From Rhodocytophaga aerolata (GTDB lineage: Bacteria; Bacteroidota; Bacteroidia; Cytophagales; 172606-1): a stretch of 64,000 nt of DNA. This document shows positions 14,169 to 23,420 of the stretch, one piece after another (within the stretch, counting starts at the first letter, position 1; each line of letters starts with the position of its first letter). The DNA lies in the NCBI RefSeq assembly GCF_030503435.1, contig NZ_JAUKPO010000029.1, forward strand, positions 27,851 through 91,850, read 5' to 3'. A program made the position numbers and the translations under genes. The notes under the pieces are model-generated. The model ran no database searches. It saw only the letters and a list, made by a program, of their open reading frames with translations, and was not told the DNA's origin.

Positions 14169-16945
14169 ATTATTTCAACCGCCTAGTTCTGTTGCTGGTT
14201 AGTTTATTTCTTTTCTGTAACGCTGCCTTGTGTCAAACTACCAATACTCCGCTCATCAGCGGCGATTTTGTTGATGTATCCTTCAGGCAATTTGTAGACG
14301 AAGTAGAATCCAAAACACCTTACTTTTTTTATTACGACTCTGCACATACCGACACCTTGCGCGTAACTATCCGCGTGCAGGAAAAACCGCTGAATACCGT
14401 ACTCAGGCAGTTATTTAACGGAAAAGAGCTGTATTTTGCGATAGATGCTCAAAACCGGGTATACATTAGCAAAGGCAATGTTATCCGGACAGAATTACCC
14501 ATTGGCTTTTTTGAAAATACGGAACCAGCTTCGACTACCTATGATGTAGCAGCCCTGGATTACCTGGAAGATAAAGAAAAATCAAAGGTACAGGCTTCTC
14601 TGGCAAACAAGTTATATGAAATTGGTAAAAAAACAGCCTCCATTCAGGAAGGGAGAGCTACTATTTCAGGGCAGATACGGAGTGCAGAATCCGGAGAGCC
14701 AGTTATTGGGGCTTTGCTTTTTATTGAGCAGCCACGTATTGGTGTGGCTACTGATCAACTGGGAAATTATTCTATTACTTTGCCTAAAGGACGCCATGAA
14801 CTGAAAATAAAGAATGTGGGAATGAAAGATACCCGCCGGCAAATAATGCTCTATGCTGACGGAAAACTGGATATTGAACTACAAAATGAGGTGGTTGCCC
14901 TGAATGAAGTTGTGGTGCAGGCAGAGAAAGATAGAAATGTAACGAGCGTACAGATGGGCGTAGAACGGCTGGATATTAAAACGATTAAACAAGTACCCAC
15001 CGTTTTTGGGGAAGCCGATGTTTTGAAGGTGGTTCTTACATTACCTGGCGTAAAAACAGTGGGAGAGGGCAGCAATGGATTCAATGTACGTGGTGGGGCT
15101 ACCGACCAGAATTTGATTTTGTTTAATGAAGCTACCATTTATAACCCCTCTCATCTATTTGGCTTTTTTTCTGCCTTCAACCCCGATATTATTAAAAATG
15201 TAGAATTATATAAAAGTGGCATTCCGGCAAAGTATGGAGGCCGCTTATCGTCTGTTTTAGAAATAAACAGCCGGGATGGAGACAAGAAAAAATTTGCCGG
15301 TTCAGGAGGTATTGGATTGATTACGGGCCGGCTAACTTTAGAAGGGCCTATTATTAAAGATAAAACTTCTTTTATAGTTGGGGCACGCTCAACGTATTCT
15401 GACTGGTTGCTAAAACAGCTGCAAAATGCCAGTTTCAACAGAGGGTCAGCTTCTTTTTATGATGTAAACCTGCACATCAGTCATGAAGTAAATAAGAATA
15501 ATAACTTGCATTTTACCGGGTATTTGAGCCGCGACCGGTTTCAGCTTGGCAATGATACCTTATATGGGTACCGGAATCAGAATGCTACTCTTCGATGGGC
15601 GCATATTTTCAATAACCGATTAAGCAGTGAATTTACAGGTGGATTCAGCCGGTATCAGTATGATGTATCGAGTGACAAAAATCCTGTAAATGCGTACGAT
15701 CTCTCTTTTGAAGTAAATCAATCCAGTCTGAAAGCTGATTTTAGTTATTTCCTGGCCGAAAGGCATAATATTGATTTTGGCGTAAGTACCCTGTATTACA
15801 AACTGTTCCCAGGAAGTTATTTACCCAAAGGCAGTGAATCGTTTATTTCCCCAAATATCGTAGAGCCGGAACAAGCCCTGGAAAGTGCCCTCTATGTTAG
15901 CGATGAATTTGAAGTTTCTCCTAAACTCTCGGTAAATATTGGTTTGCGGTATTCGTTGTTTAATTACCTGGGTCCGAAAAATGTGGCGTATTATCCCATA
16001 GGTATACCTAAGGAAGAAGGAAACAGCATAGATACCATTGCCTATACCCGCGGAGATTTCATTAAAACCTATCATGGGCCAGAATACCGGCTTTCTGCCA
16101 GGTATGCATTAAACCAGAGTACTTCGCTTAAAGCCAGCTATAATAAAATGCGCCAGTATATGCATATGCTCTCCAATACGACGGCTATTTCACCCACCGA
16201 TATATGGAAATTGAGTGATGTACATGTCAAGCCTCAGATTGGCGACCAAGTGTCAGTAGGCTTATATAAGAACTTTTTCTCTGGAGCCATTGAAACATCT
16301 GTAGAAACGTACTATAAAACCATGGCTAATTTCCTGGATTATAAAAGTGGGGCACTCCTGATATTAAATCATCATATAGAAACGGATATTATCAATGCGG
16401 AAGGCAAAGCCTATGGAGTGGAAGTAATGGTTAAAAAGCCGGCTGGAAAACTGAATGGGTGGATGAGCTATACATACTCACGGTCTTTGTTGCGGGCAAA
16501 TGATCCAGTAAATGCAGAGGTAATTAACCAGGGCGAATATTACCCTAGCAATTTCGACAAGCCCCACGATTTTACCTTCATTGGCAATTATAAATTCAAC
16601 AGGCGCATCAATGTATCCCTGAATTTTACCTATAGCACCGGAAGGCCTATTACATTGCCTCTTGCCAAATATAGTCAGGGAGGTGCACAACGTATTTATT
16701 ACTCTGATCGGAACCAGTATCGCATACCGGATTATTACCGGGCAGATGTAGCTATGAATATTGAAGGAAGTCACAAAATAAAAAAACTGGCTCACAGTTC
16801 CTGGACAATCTCAATCTATAATGTAACTGGTCGCAGAAATGCCTACTCTGTATACTTTACCTCAGAAAGGGGATCTATTAAAGGATACAAGCTTTCGATT
16901 TTCGGCATGCCTATTCCAACAGTTACCTACAACTTTAGATTTTAG
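14165..16945 (+). CDS. TonB-dependent outer-membrane receptor with STN-like and carboxypeptidase-regulatory domains
   Basis: The 926-residue protein has a signal peptide (about 1-24), an STN-like domain (about 32-108, VSFRQFVDEVESKTPYFFYYD... LFNGKELYFAI), a linker, a carboxypeptidase-regulatory-like beta-sandwich (about 165-250), a plug domain (about 255-370, VRGGATDQNLILFNEA and PAKYGGRLSSVLEI), and a 22-strand barrel ending in the aromatic FNFRF-type terminus. STN domains often talk to FecR-type anti-sigma factors, but no sigma/anti-sigma pair is nearby. It overlaps the gene before it by four bases and is followed after 7 bases by the first DUF4249 gene. The transported ligand is unknown. 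Confidence 0.88.
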   Translation: MNYFNRLVLLLVSLFLFCNAALCQTTNTPLISGDFVDVSFRQFVDEVESKTPYFFYYDSAHTDTLRVTIRVQEKPLNTVLRQLFNGKELYFAIDAQNRVYISKGNVIRTELPIGFFENTEPASTTYDVAALDYLEDKEKSKVQASLANKLYEIGKKTASIQEGRATISGQIRSAESGEPVIGALLFIEQPRIGVATDQLGNYSITLPKGRHELKIKNVGMKDTRRQIMLYADGKLDIELQNEVVALNEVVVQAEKDRNVTSVQMGVERLDIKTIKQVPTVFGEADVLKVVLTLPGVKTVGEGSNGFNVRGGATDQNLILFNEATIYNPSHLFGFFSAFNPDIIKNVELYKSGIPAKYGGRLSSVLEINSRDGDKKKFAGSGGIGLITGRLTLEGPIIKDKTSFIVGARSTYSDWLLKQLQNASFNRGSASFYDVNLHISHEVNKNNNLHFTGYLSRDRFQLGNDTLYGYRNQNATLRWAHIFNNRLSSEFTGGFSRYQYDVSSDKNPVNAYDLSFEVNQSSLKADFSYFLAERHNIDFGVSTLYYKLFPGSYLPKGSESFISPNIVEPEQALESALYVSDEFEVSPKLSVNIGLRYSLFNYLGPKNVAYYPIGIPKEEGNSIDTIAYTRGDFIKTYHGPEYRLSARYALNQSTSLKASYNKMRQYMHMLSNTTAISPTDIWKLSDVHVKPQIGDQVSVGLYKNFFSGAIETSVETYYKTMANFLDYKSGALLILNHHIETDIINAEGKAYGVEVMVKKPAGKLNGWMSYTYSRSLLRANDPVNAEVINQGEYYPSNFDKPHDFTFIGNYKFNRRINVSLNFTYSTGRPITLPLAKYSQGGAQRIYYSDRNQYRIPDYYRADVAMNIEGSHKIKKLAHSSWTISIYNVTGRRNAYSVYFTSERGSIKGYKLSIFGMPIPTVTYNFRF

Positions 16946-16952
16946 TTAGCAC

Positions 16953-18131
16953 ATGCAAAAACCGCTATTCAGCTATATATGTGGATTAGTACTAGTCTGG
17001 CTTACGGGAAGTTGTGTAGAGCCGTATCTGCCGCCACCTATTGAAGCGCCTGAAGGATTATTGGTGATAGATGGTTACCTGAACAGTGGAATAGGTGAAA
17101 GCCAGATCCGGCTGAGCCGTACCCAGAACCTGGCAGATACCAGCGTTGTAAAGGCAGAAGTATCAGCAAGTGTCTTTTTTGAGGGAGATAAAGGAAGTAA
17201 ATATCCACTGACGGAGAAAGGGAACGGACTATATACCCTCGAAAGTATACAACTAGAGAATAGTGAAAAATACAGACTGAAAATTAACACGAGTAATGGT
17301 CAGGAATATGAATCGGAGTATGTAGCAGTCAAAGCTACCCCACCAATAGATTCGGTCAGCTGGAAAGTAGAGAATGGCGGTTTACAGCTGTATGCCAATA
17401 CCCATGATGAGCAAAACAACACCTGGTACTACCGCTGGCGCTTTGAGGAAACCTGGCAATATACTTCAGCTTTTGAATCTACCATGGACTTTGTCAACCG
17501 GCAACTAGTGCCCAGAAGTGAAGACATCTACCGGTGCTGGCGCACAGAACCTTCCACCAACATTATCATTGGGTCATCTACCCGCCTCACCCGGGATGTG
17601 ATCCAAGAGTTTCCTTTGCAGTTTCTGCCTTCCGATTCAGAAAAGCTAGGCATCCGCTACAGCATCTTGGTCCGGCAATATGCGTTGAGCAAAGAGTCCT
17701 ATGAGTATTTGCAGAAGTTAGAGAAGAACACAGAGAACTTAGGTACCTTATTTGACCCGCAGCCTTCCCAGCTGACAGGCAACCTGCGTTGTGTGAGTGA
17801 TCCTGCCGAGATAGTCATCGGCTACTTTGATGTGTTAGCTGAGCAGCAGCAGCGCATCTTCATTGGCAAAGAACAACTGCCTGCCTGGGCGGTTACTACC
17901 GGCTATGAAGCCTGCCGAAATGATACGGTAGATATTGAAAGTCCTCCCCGTCCTGGAGAAGCTCAAATACCAAATGGGTATATGTTTATAGAAAGAAGAT
18001 TGTATATAAAAGTATTTGATGATATGGGCAACATTATTAACCGGCCAACCATTGGTGCCGTTATTTCTACAACTAACTGTGTAGACTGCCGCACCAGAGG
18101 CACGAATATAAAACCCGATTTCTGGCAATAG
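16953..18131 (+). CDS. DUF4249 lipoprotein, copy 1
   Basis: This is a 392-residue lipoprotein: a signal sequence ends in a lipobox near LTGSC, followed by VEPYLPPPIEAPEGLLVIDGYL, a start typical of DUF4249 proteins, which are found next to TonB-dependent receptors in Bacteroidota. The N-terminal part (about 30-130) is a beta-sandwich; the rest is strand-rich with paired cysteines (CRCVSDP-like and CVDCRTRGTN). Bases 17356-17926 are identical to 18564-19134 in the next gene, while both ends differ, so a piece was copied between the paralogues. It lies 7 bases after the receptor gene and probably forms a surface or periplasmic partner of it. Confidence 0.88.
   Translation: MQKPLFSYICGLVLVWLTGSCVEPYLPPPIEAPEGLLVIDGYLNSGIGESQIRLSRTQNLADTSVVKAEVSASVFFEGDKGSKYPLTEKGNGLYTLESIQLENSEKYRLKINTSNGQEYESEYVAVKATPPIDSVSWKVENGGLQLYANTHDEQNNTWYYRWRFEETWQYTSAFESTMDFVNRQLVPRSEDIYRCWRTEPSTNIIIGSSTRLTRDVIQEFPLQFLPSDSEKLGIRYSILVRQYALSKESYEYLQKLEKNTENLGTLFDPQPSQLTGNLRCVSDPAEIVIGYFDVLAEQQQRIFIGKEQLPAWAVTTGYEACRNDTVDIESPPRPGEAQIPNGYMFIERRLYIKVFDDMGNIINRPTIGAVISTTNCVDCRTRGTNIKPDFWQ
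17356..17926 (+). repeat. Perfect 571-bp direct repeat, copy 1 (inside DUF4249 gene)
   Basis: Base-by-base comparison shows no difference to 18564-19134, an offset of 1208. The identity starts inside a codon at TCAGCTGG and stops at GATAC, well within both genes. Flanking parts of the two genes differ at many positions. Confidence 0.93.
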
Positions 18132-18166
18132 AAATTCGGGAAAATACACTATTTAAATATATTAGG

Positions 18167-19336
18167 ATGCTACCTAAAAATTATGTTTGGCTATACATAC
18201 TGCTGCTCTTTATTAGCAGCTGTGTAGAGGAGTATCTGCCACCACCCATTGAAGCGCCTGAAGGGTTATTGGTGATAGATGGTTACCTGAACAGCGGGCA
18301 GGAAGCCAGTACAATTGTTCTTTCCCGTACGCAGAATCTGGCAGATACTGTTAATCCCATAGCTGAAACAGGAGCCAGGGTTATTGTACAAAGTGAACAA
18401 CAGGAGTCATACCAGTTTATGGAAACCGGCAATGGGGTGTATACACTGCCGGCTATAAATGTAGTTAGCGGACAAAAATACCGGCTTCAGATACTAACTG
18501 CCTCTGGCCAGGAGTATGAATCGGAGTATGTAGCAGTGAAAGCTACGCCTGCCATCGATTCGATCAGCTGGAAAGTAGAGAATGGCGGTTTACAGCTGTA
18601 TGCCAATACCCATGATGAGCAAAACAACACCTGGTACTACCGCTGGCGCTTTGAGGAAACCTGGCAATATACTTCAGCTTTTGAATCTACCATGGACTTT
18701 GTCAACCGGCAACTAGTGCCCAGAAGTGAAGACATCTACCGGTGCTGGCGCACAGAACCTTCCACCAACATTATCATTGGGTCATCTACCCGCCTCACCC
18801 GGGATGTGATCCAAGAGTTTCCTTTGCAGTTTCTGCCTTCCGATTCAGAAAAGCTAGGCATCCGCTACAGCATCTTGGTCCGGCAATATGCGTTGAGCAA
18901 AGAGTCCTATGAGTATTTGCAGAAGTTAGAGAAGAACACAGAGAACTTAGGTACCTTATTTGACCCGCAGCCTTCCCAGCTGACAGGCAACCTGCGTTGT
19001 GTGAGTGATCCTGCCGAGATAGTCATCGGCTACTTTGATGTGTTAGCTGAGCAGCAGCAGCGCATCTTCATTGGCAAAGAACAACTGCCTGCCTGGGCGG
19101 TTACTACCGGCTATGAAGCCTGCCGAAATGATACCGTAGATGTTATGGACATACCTCCTTTGCCATCTGGCTATATGTTTATTGAGAAGCAGTGGTTTTA
19201 TAAACCCATTACAGGACCAGTAAGAGATCCTTCAGCACCTTTGTTTGTCTATACAGAAGGAGCCGTTATTTCACCCATTAGTTGTGTAGACTGCCGCACC
19301 AGGGGCACGAATATAAAACCTGATTTCTGGCAGTAA
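18167..19336 (+). CDS. DUF4249 lipoprotein, copy 2
   Basis: This 389-residue paralogue of the preceding gene has its own lipobox (FISSC) and the same YLPPPIEAPEGLLVIDGYLNSG start of the mature protein. Residues about 35-120 have clearly diverged from copy 1, the middle (about 133-322) is identical even at the DNA level, and residues 325-375 diverge again before the shared CVDCRTRGTNIKPDFWQ end. The variable N-terminal and late segments may contact different ligands on a shared scaffold. It starts 35 bases after copy 1 and is followed after 19 bases by the MG2-domain gene. Confidence 0.88.
   Translation: MLPKNYVWLYILLLFISSCVEEYLPPPIEAPEGLLVIDGYLNSGQEASTIVLSRTQNLADTVNPIAETGARVIVQSEQQESYQFMETGNGVYTLPAINVVSGQKYRLQILTASGQEYESEYVAVKATPAIDSISWKVENGGLQLYANTHDEQNNTWYYRWRFEETWQYTSAFESTMDFVNRQLVPRSEDIYRCWRTEPSTNIIIGSSTRLTRDVIQEFPLQFLPSDSEKLGIRYSILVRQYALSKESYEYLQKLEKNTENLGTLFDPQPSQLTGNLRCVSDPAEIVIGYFDVLAEQQQRIFIGKEQLPAWAVTTGYEACRNDTVDVMDIPPLPSGYMFIEKQWFYKPITGPVRDPSAPLFVYTEGAVISPISCVDCRTRGTNIKPDFWQ
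18564..19134 (+). repeat. Perfect 571-bp direct repeat, copy 2 (inside DUF4249 gene)
   Basis: This is the second copy of the block at 17356-17926. Recombination between the two copies would delete exactly 1208 bases and leave one in-frame chimaeric DUF4249 gene. Confidence 0.93.
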
Positions 19337-19355
19337 GTTGCCTTTAATAAAGTAT

Positions 19356-21764
19356 ATGAACCAGACCATCCTTACCCGCATACATTTAATCTTCTTTCTC
19401 ATGGTCAGCTGCGCTGCAAACCTGTTTAGCCAGACGGATGCATCAGAGGAGGTAGTTCAGAAATTTAATAACTATAGCCGGCAAGCTTTACAAGAGAAAT
19501 TATATATTCATACAGATCAATCGGTTTACCTCACCGGCGAATTGCTCTGGTTTAAAGTTTACTATGTAGATGGCACCCTACATCAACCGCTAGACCTAAG
19601 CAAAGTAGCTTATCTGGAAGTACTTGACCAGGATCAGCGGCCAGTATTGCAAGCCAAAGTGGCTTTATCTGACGGGAGTGGGAATGGTTCTTTTTTTCTG
19701 CCTGCTTCCCTAAACTCCGGGAATTATCTGATCCGGGGATATACCAACTGGATGAAAAACTTTGACAAGGCATATTTCTTTGAAAAACCAGTAACTATTA
19801 TTAATACTTTCCGGCAGATAGGTGCCTTGCCAGTAAAAGATACGTTGCATTATGAGGTGCAATTCTTTCCGGAAGGAGGGAACCTTGTTGAAAATATAGC
19901 CAGCAAAGTGGCCTTCCGGGTAACTGATCATTATGGAAAAGGAGTGGGCTTTAAAGGTGTAGTGCTTACTGCCGAAAACGACACGGTTGCCAGGTTTCAG
20001 CCACAAAAATTCGGCATAGGTCATTTTTTATTTACTCCACTACCTGGCAATCAATACAAAGCTATACTCCGGCTTGCCAACGGAAAAGAGCTTATCCAAA
20101 AACTGCCTGAGATACATTCTCTGGGTTATACTATGCAACTGGAAGAATCAGCTGCAGGAGAGATAAACGTAACTGTGCAGGTTGCATCCACCACTCCGTT
20201 GCCGCATGTCTATTTACTTGCACATACCAGGCAGCAAATAAAGATCGCACAGAAGCAAGCATTACAACAAAACACTGCAACCTTCACTTTTTCAAAACAA
20301 GTATTGGGAGACGGTATTTCACACATCACTATTTTCAATGCAAGCAACCAGCCTGTTTGTGAACGTTTGTATTTCAAAAGGCCGGAACAAAAACTGGTAA
20401 TTAGTGCTAAAGCTGATCAGGAAATACATAGCTCCCGTAAAAAAGTGGTGTTGGATATTTCTACCCAGCATACATCTGGCAATCCGCTTGCTGCCCAATT
20501 ATCGGTAGCCGTATACAAAACAGATACTCTGCTGACCGGGGATAATCTAACATTGCCGAGTTATCTCTGGCTCAGCTCTGATTTAGCAGGAAAGGTTGAG
20601 TCGCCTGACTACTATTTTACCGAAAATGGTCCACACGTTCAGCAGGAATTAGATAACCTGATGCTGACACATGGCTGGCGGAGATTTAGCTGGCAACAAA
20701 TGATGAAAGGAGATCGCCTGTCTTTAAAATATATTCCTGAATATGAAGGCCATCTGGTTCAAGGCCGTATAATTCATACAACCCAAAATACACCTGCCGC
20801 CAATATATCTGCATATTTGTCTGTTCCGGGAAGATATCCTCAATTATATATAGCTCAAAGTGATTCGGCAGGGGAATTATTGTTTGCTGTCAAAGAGGTA
20901 TATGGTGCACGGCAGCTTATTGCCCAGACAAACTCCCAACGGGATAGTCTATACCGGATAGAATTGAAGTTACCTTATTTTGAAACAAGTTCTTCGTGGC
21001 AACTACCTTATTTTTCATTAGCAGCGCAGACAACAGATGCCTTGCTTACCCGAAGCTTGAGCATGCAGACCCAGAATACATATTTTGCTGGGAAAAGAAA
21101 TCATTTTACTGCTTTTCGTCCGGATACAGCCACTTTTTACGGGTCACCAGATGCCAGATACCATCTGGATGAGTACACCCGGTTTCCGCTGATTGAAGAT
21201 GTATTGAAAGAATATGTGCCAGGTGTGCAAGCCAGAAAGCGGAGAGGCAACTATTATCTGGAAGTGTTAGACTTGCCTCATAAAATTAATTTTACGGATA
21301 ATCCCCTGGTTGTAGTAGATGGAGTACCTGTATTTGATATGAACCGGCTTATGTCATACAATCCCTTTAAAGTAAAGCGGCTGGATGTTGTTACCAGGAA
21401 GTATTACCTGGGGCCAGAATCGTTTAGTGGCGTGTTGGGTTTTGCTACGTTTACAGGAGAAGTGGCCGGTTTGCCTTTAGACCCAGGAGCAGTTATTCTA
21501 GATTTTGAGGGCTTACAACAACAACGGGAATTTTACGCACCCTTGTATGATACTCCCCAGCAGCAGGAAAACCGCTTGCCCGACTTTAGACATTTATTGT
21601 TCTGGTCGCCTACAGTAAAAACCAATAAAGATGGTAAGACTCAACTGGCGTTTTACACATCTGATATGGAAGGGGAGTATACTGGTGTATTGGAAGGTAT
21701 AACGCCGGATGGTAAGATAGGGCATTCAACCTTTACAATTACCGTGCAGCATCCTCCTAAATAA
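19356..21764 (+). CDS. Exported MG2-domain protein with TonB plug-like segment
   Basis: I chose the ATG at 19356 over the in-frame TTG at 19338, because the signal peptide (MNQTILTRIHLIFFLMVSC...) then starts normally; this gives 802 residues. After the signal comes a macroglobulin MG2-type domain (about 45-150, LYIHTDQSVYLTGELLWFKVY and SGNYLIRGYTNW), further beta-sandwich regions, and near residues 615-710 a plug-like segment (IEDVLKEYVPGV, NPLVVVDGVPVF, RLDVVTRKYYLG) without any barrel after it. Such proteins are common beside TonB-receptors in Bacteroidota and are thought to work in the periplasm or at the outer membrane. It is the last gene of the operon and is followed by a terminator at 21933-21962. 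Confidence 0.8.
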   Translation: MNQTILTRIHLIFFLMVSCAANLFSQTDASEEVVQKFNNYSRQALQEKLYIHTDQSVYLTGELLWFKVYYVDGTLHQPLDLSKVAYLEVLDQDQRPVLQAKVALSDGSGNGSFFLPASLNSGNYLIRGYTNWMKNFDKAYFFEKPVTIINTFRQIGALPVKDTLHYEVQFFPEGGNLVENIASKVAFRVTDHYGKGVGFKGVVLTAENDTVARFQPQKFGIGHFLFTPLPGNQYKAILRLANGKELIQKLPEIHSLGYTMQLEESAAGEINVTVQVASTTPLPHVYLLAHTRQQIKIAQKQALQQNTATFTFSKQVLGDGISHITIFNASNQPVCERLYFKRPEQKLVISAKADQEIHSSRKKVVLDISTQHTSGNPLAAQLSVAVYKTDTLLTGDNLTLPSYLWLSSDLAGKVESPDYYFTENGPHVQQELDNLMLTHGWRRFSWQQMMKGDRLSLKYIPEYEGHLVQGRIIHTTQNTPAANISAYLSVPGRYPQLYIAQSDSAGELLFAVKEVYGARQLIAQTNSQRDSLYRIELKLPYFETSSSWQLPYFSLAAQTTDALLTRSLSMQTQNTYFAGKRNHFTAFRPDTATFYGSPDARYHLDEYTRFPLIEDVLKEYVPGVQARKRRGNYYLEVLDLPHKINFTDNPLVVVDGVPVFDMNRLMSYNPFKVKRLDVVTRKYYLGPESFSGVLGFATFTGEVAGLPLDPGAVILDFEGLQQQREFYAPLYDTPQQQENRLPDFRHLLFWSPTVKTNKDGKTQLAFYTSDMEGEYTGVLEGITPDGKIGHSTFTITVQHPPK

Positions 21765-21932
21765 AACGGCGAATATAAGAGTTAACGAGCCATTTATCCT
21801 CGGCTTTATATTTATTAATCATTGTTTAATTGAATTACCATCATCATACTTATTATTCTCATAAATACATTTACTGGAATATAAAAGGTTTGCGTTTGAG
21901 TAAGTATCTATGAATGATGCTTAAACATATAC

Positions 21933-21962
21933 AAAAAGGCTGCTTAGTTAAGCAGCCTTTTT
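21933..21962. terminator. Bidirectional intrinsic terminator
   Basis: AAAAAGGCTGCTTA (21933-21946) and TAAGCAGCCTTTTT (21949-21962) are exact complements; the practical loop is about four bases. It separates the plus-strand receptor operon from the convergent SusCD operon that ends at 21984. Confidence 0.88.
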
Positions 21963-21983
21963 CTTATAAATGTGGCCGATGTA

Positions 21984-23411
21984 TTACCTTACATCCCACC
22001 AAAGTTTATTAGTAAGCACGTCTTGGCCAATAGCTGAAACAGCTTGTGCATAGTTGGTTGGGTTCAGCGTTTGTTCTAATACTGGATAGGTAAACCGAAC
22101 AGGTACCGATGCTACAAATGCGTCGGCCGGGGCTTGTAATTGCGGAGAGTCTAATCTTCTCCACTCTGTCCAAGCATCCCAACCCCGGTTATAGAGGGCA
22201 ATCCATTTCTGTTGGCCAATTTTCTCCCGGAAAGTAGCGCCAGATGTCAGGTAGTTTACTTCAGGTTTTAATAGATAGGTAGCCGCATCAATTGCTGTTC
22301 CCCCCCAATCTAAGATAGAAGCTGTTACAGCTGCATTATAATGTTCAATAGCTGTACCACCTACATTGAAACCTCTTTCTGTTGCTTCTGCTAACAAAAA
22401 TTCAACTTCTGCATAGTCTAACAATACGCCTCTGAACTCAGGATCAATGATTTCTTCGGCAGGTTTAGAGAACAGCGTATAGTTGTTACTTGTACCATAT
22501 GTACCTCCTACATAAGCACCATTGATTGGTGTAAAGTAGAAAGGTAAACGTGGGTCGCCAAGAGCATTCATTCTATTTACCAGTGTATTAGCCACTATAA
22601 AATCCTGACGTCCGCTCTGTACCAAGTCAACCCAGATTGGGTTTGTATTGGGTGGTGCAGGAAGATATTGGAAAATGGCATTGTCATCATTAGAAGTAAA
22701 TACATTGGGTGCGGCTTGTTCAGCTAACGTTTGTGCTTTCGCAGCATCTACATCGGCAATCACCATGGCCATCTTTAGTTTTAAAGAATTGGCAAATTTT
22801 ACCCAGCTAGCTATATCGCCACCATAAATCAAATCGCCGGTGCCAAAACTGTTGGCAGACTCATCCAATAAGGCAATAGCTGCATCCAGTCTGGTTAACA
22901 AATCATTGTATACAGTAGAAGCATCATCGTACTTTGGTGATGGAATGGTGTAGTCTAGGGCCTCTGTATAGGGGATATCACCAAATGTATTTACCAGCAC
23001 TTGCCAGGCATACACTTCCATAATTTCGATCTGAGCCAACTGGTTTTGTTTCAAAGCTTCGTCTACAACAGATTCGTCTGCTTCCAAAATAGTGCGGGCC
23101 TCTTTCAGGTCTCTCAGGACTGATACATACAATGTATTCCAGAATGTCTGCGGAATATTCCGGGTATTCAGGTCATATCTGGGTTCATCGGTGTAAGTAG
23201 TAGTTGTCCAGTGTTGAGCAAGTAAACGAAACACATTATCGTTTACACTAGTGCTGGTCATAATATCCGTCAGGTTTTTCTGTGCATTAGAAAACAGTGT
23301 AACTGCCGGAACTTCCGTGGCACTTTTAGGATCTGTGTTGAGCTCTGTCAGATCATCCTGGCAGGCTAACGTAGAAAATAAAAATATAAATACTATACTA
23401 AGTTTTTTCAT
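21984..23411 (-). CDS. SusD/RagB-family outer-membrane lipoprotein
   Basis: The 475-residue lipoprotein has a signal sequence with lipobox STLAC (Cys 17) followed by QDDLTELNTDPKSAT, the usual start of SusD/RagB proteins of the second SusD type. TPR-like helices form the body (LAQIEIMEVYAWQVLVNTFGDIPYTEAL; EVEFLLAEATERGF), with the C-terminal WIALYNRGWDAWTEWRRL segment also characteristic. SusD proteins cap the SusC barrel and bind the nutrient at the cell surface. It follows the SusC gene by 9 bases. No glycoside hydrolase, peptidase or regulator accompanies the pair here, so the substrate cannot be inferred. Confidence 0.93.
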   Translation of the reverse strand: MKKLSIVFIFLFSTLACQDDLTELNTDPKSATEVPAVTLFSNAQKNLTDIMTSTSVNDNVFRLLAQHWTTTTYTDEPRYDLNTRNIPQTFWNTLYVSVLRDLKEARTILEADESVVDEALKQNQLAQIEIMEVYAWQVLVNTFGDIPYTEALDYTIPSPKYDDASTVYNDLLTRLDAAIALLDESANSFGTGDLIYGGDIASWVKFANSLKLKMAMVIADVDAAKAQTLAEQAAPNVFTSNDDNAIFQYLPAPPNTNPIWVDLVQSGRQDFIVANTLVNRMNALGDPRLPFYFTPINGAYVGGTYGTSNNYTLFSKPAEEIIDPEFRGVLLDYAEVEFLLAEATERGFNVGGTAIEHYNAAVTASILDWGGTAIDAATYLLKPEVNYLTSGATFREKIGQQKWIALYNRGWDAWTEWRRLDSPQLQAPADAFVASVPVRFTYPVLEQTLNPTNYAQAVSAIGQDVLTNKLWWDVR

Positions 23412-23420
23412 GGCAAATAA

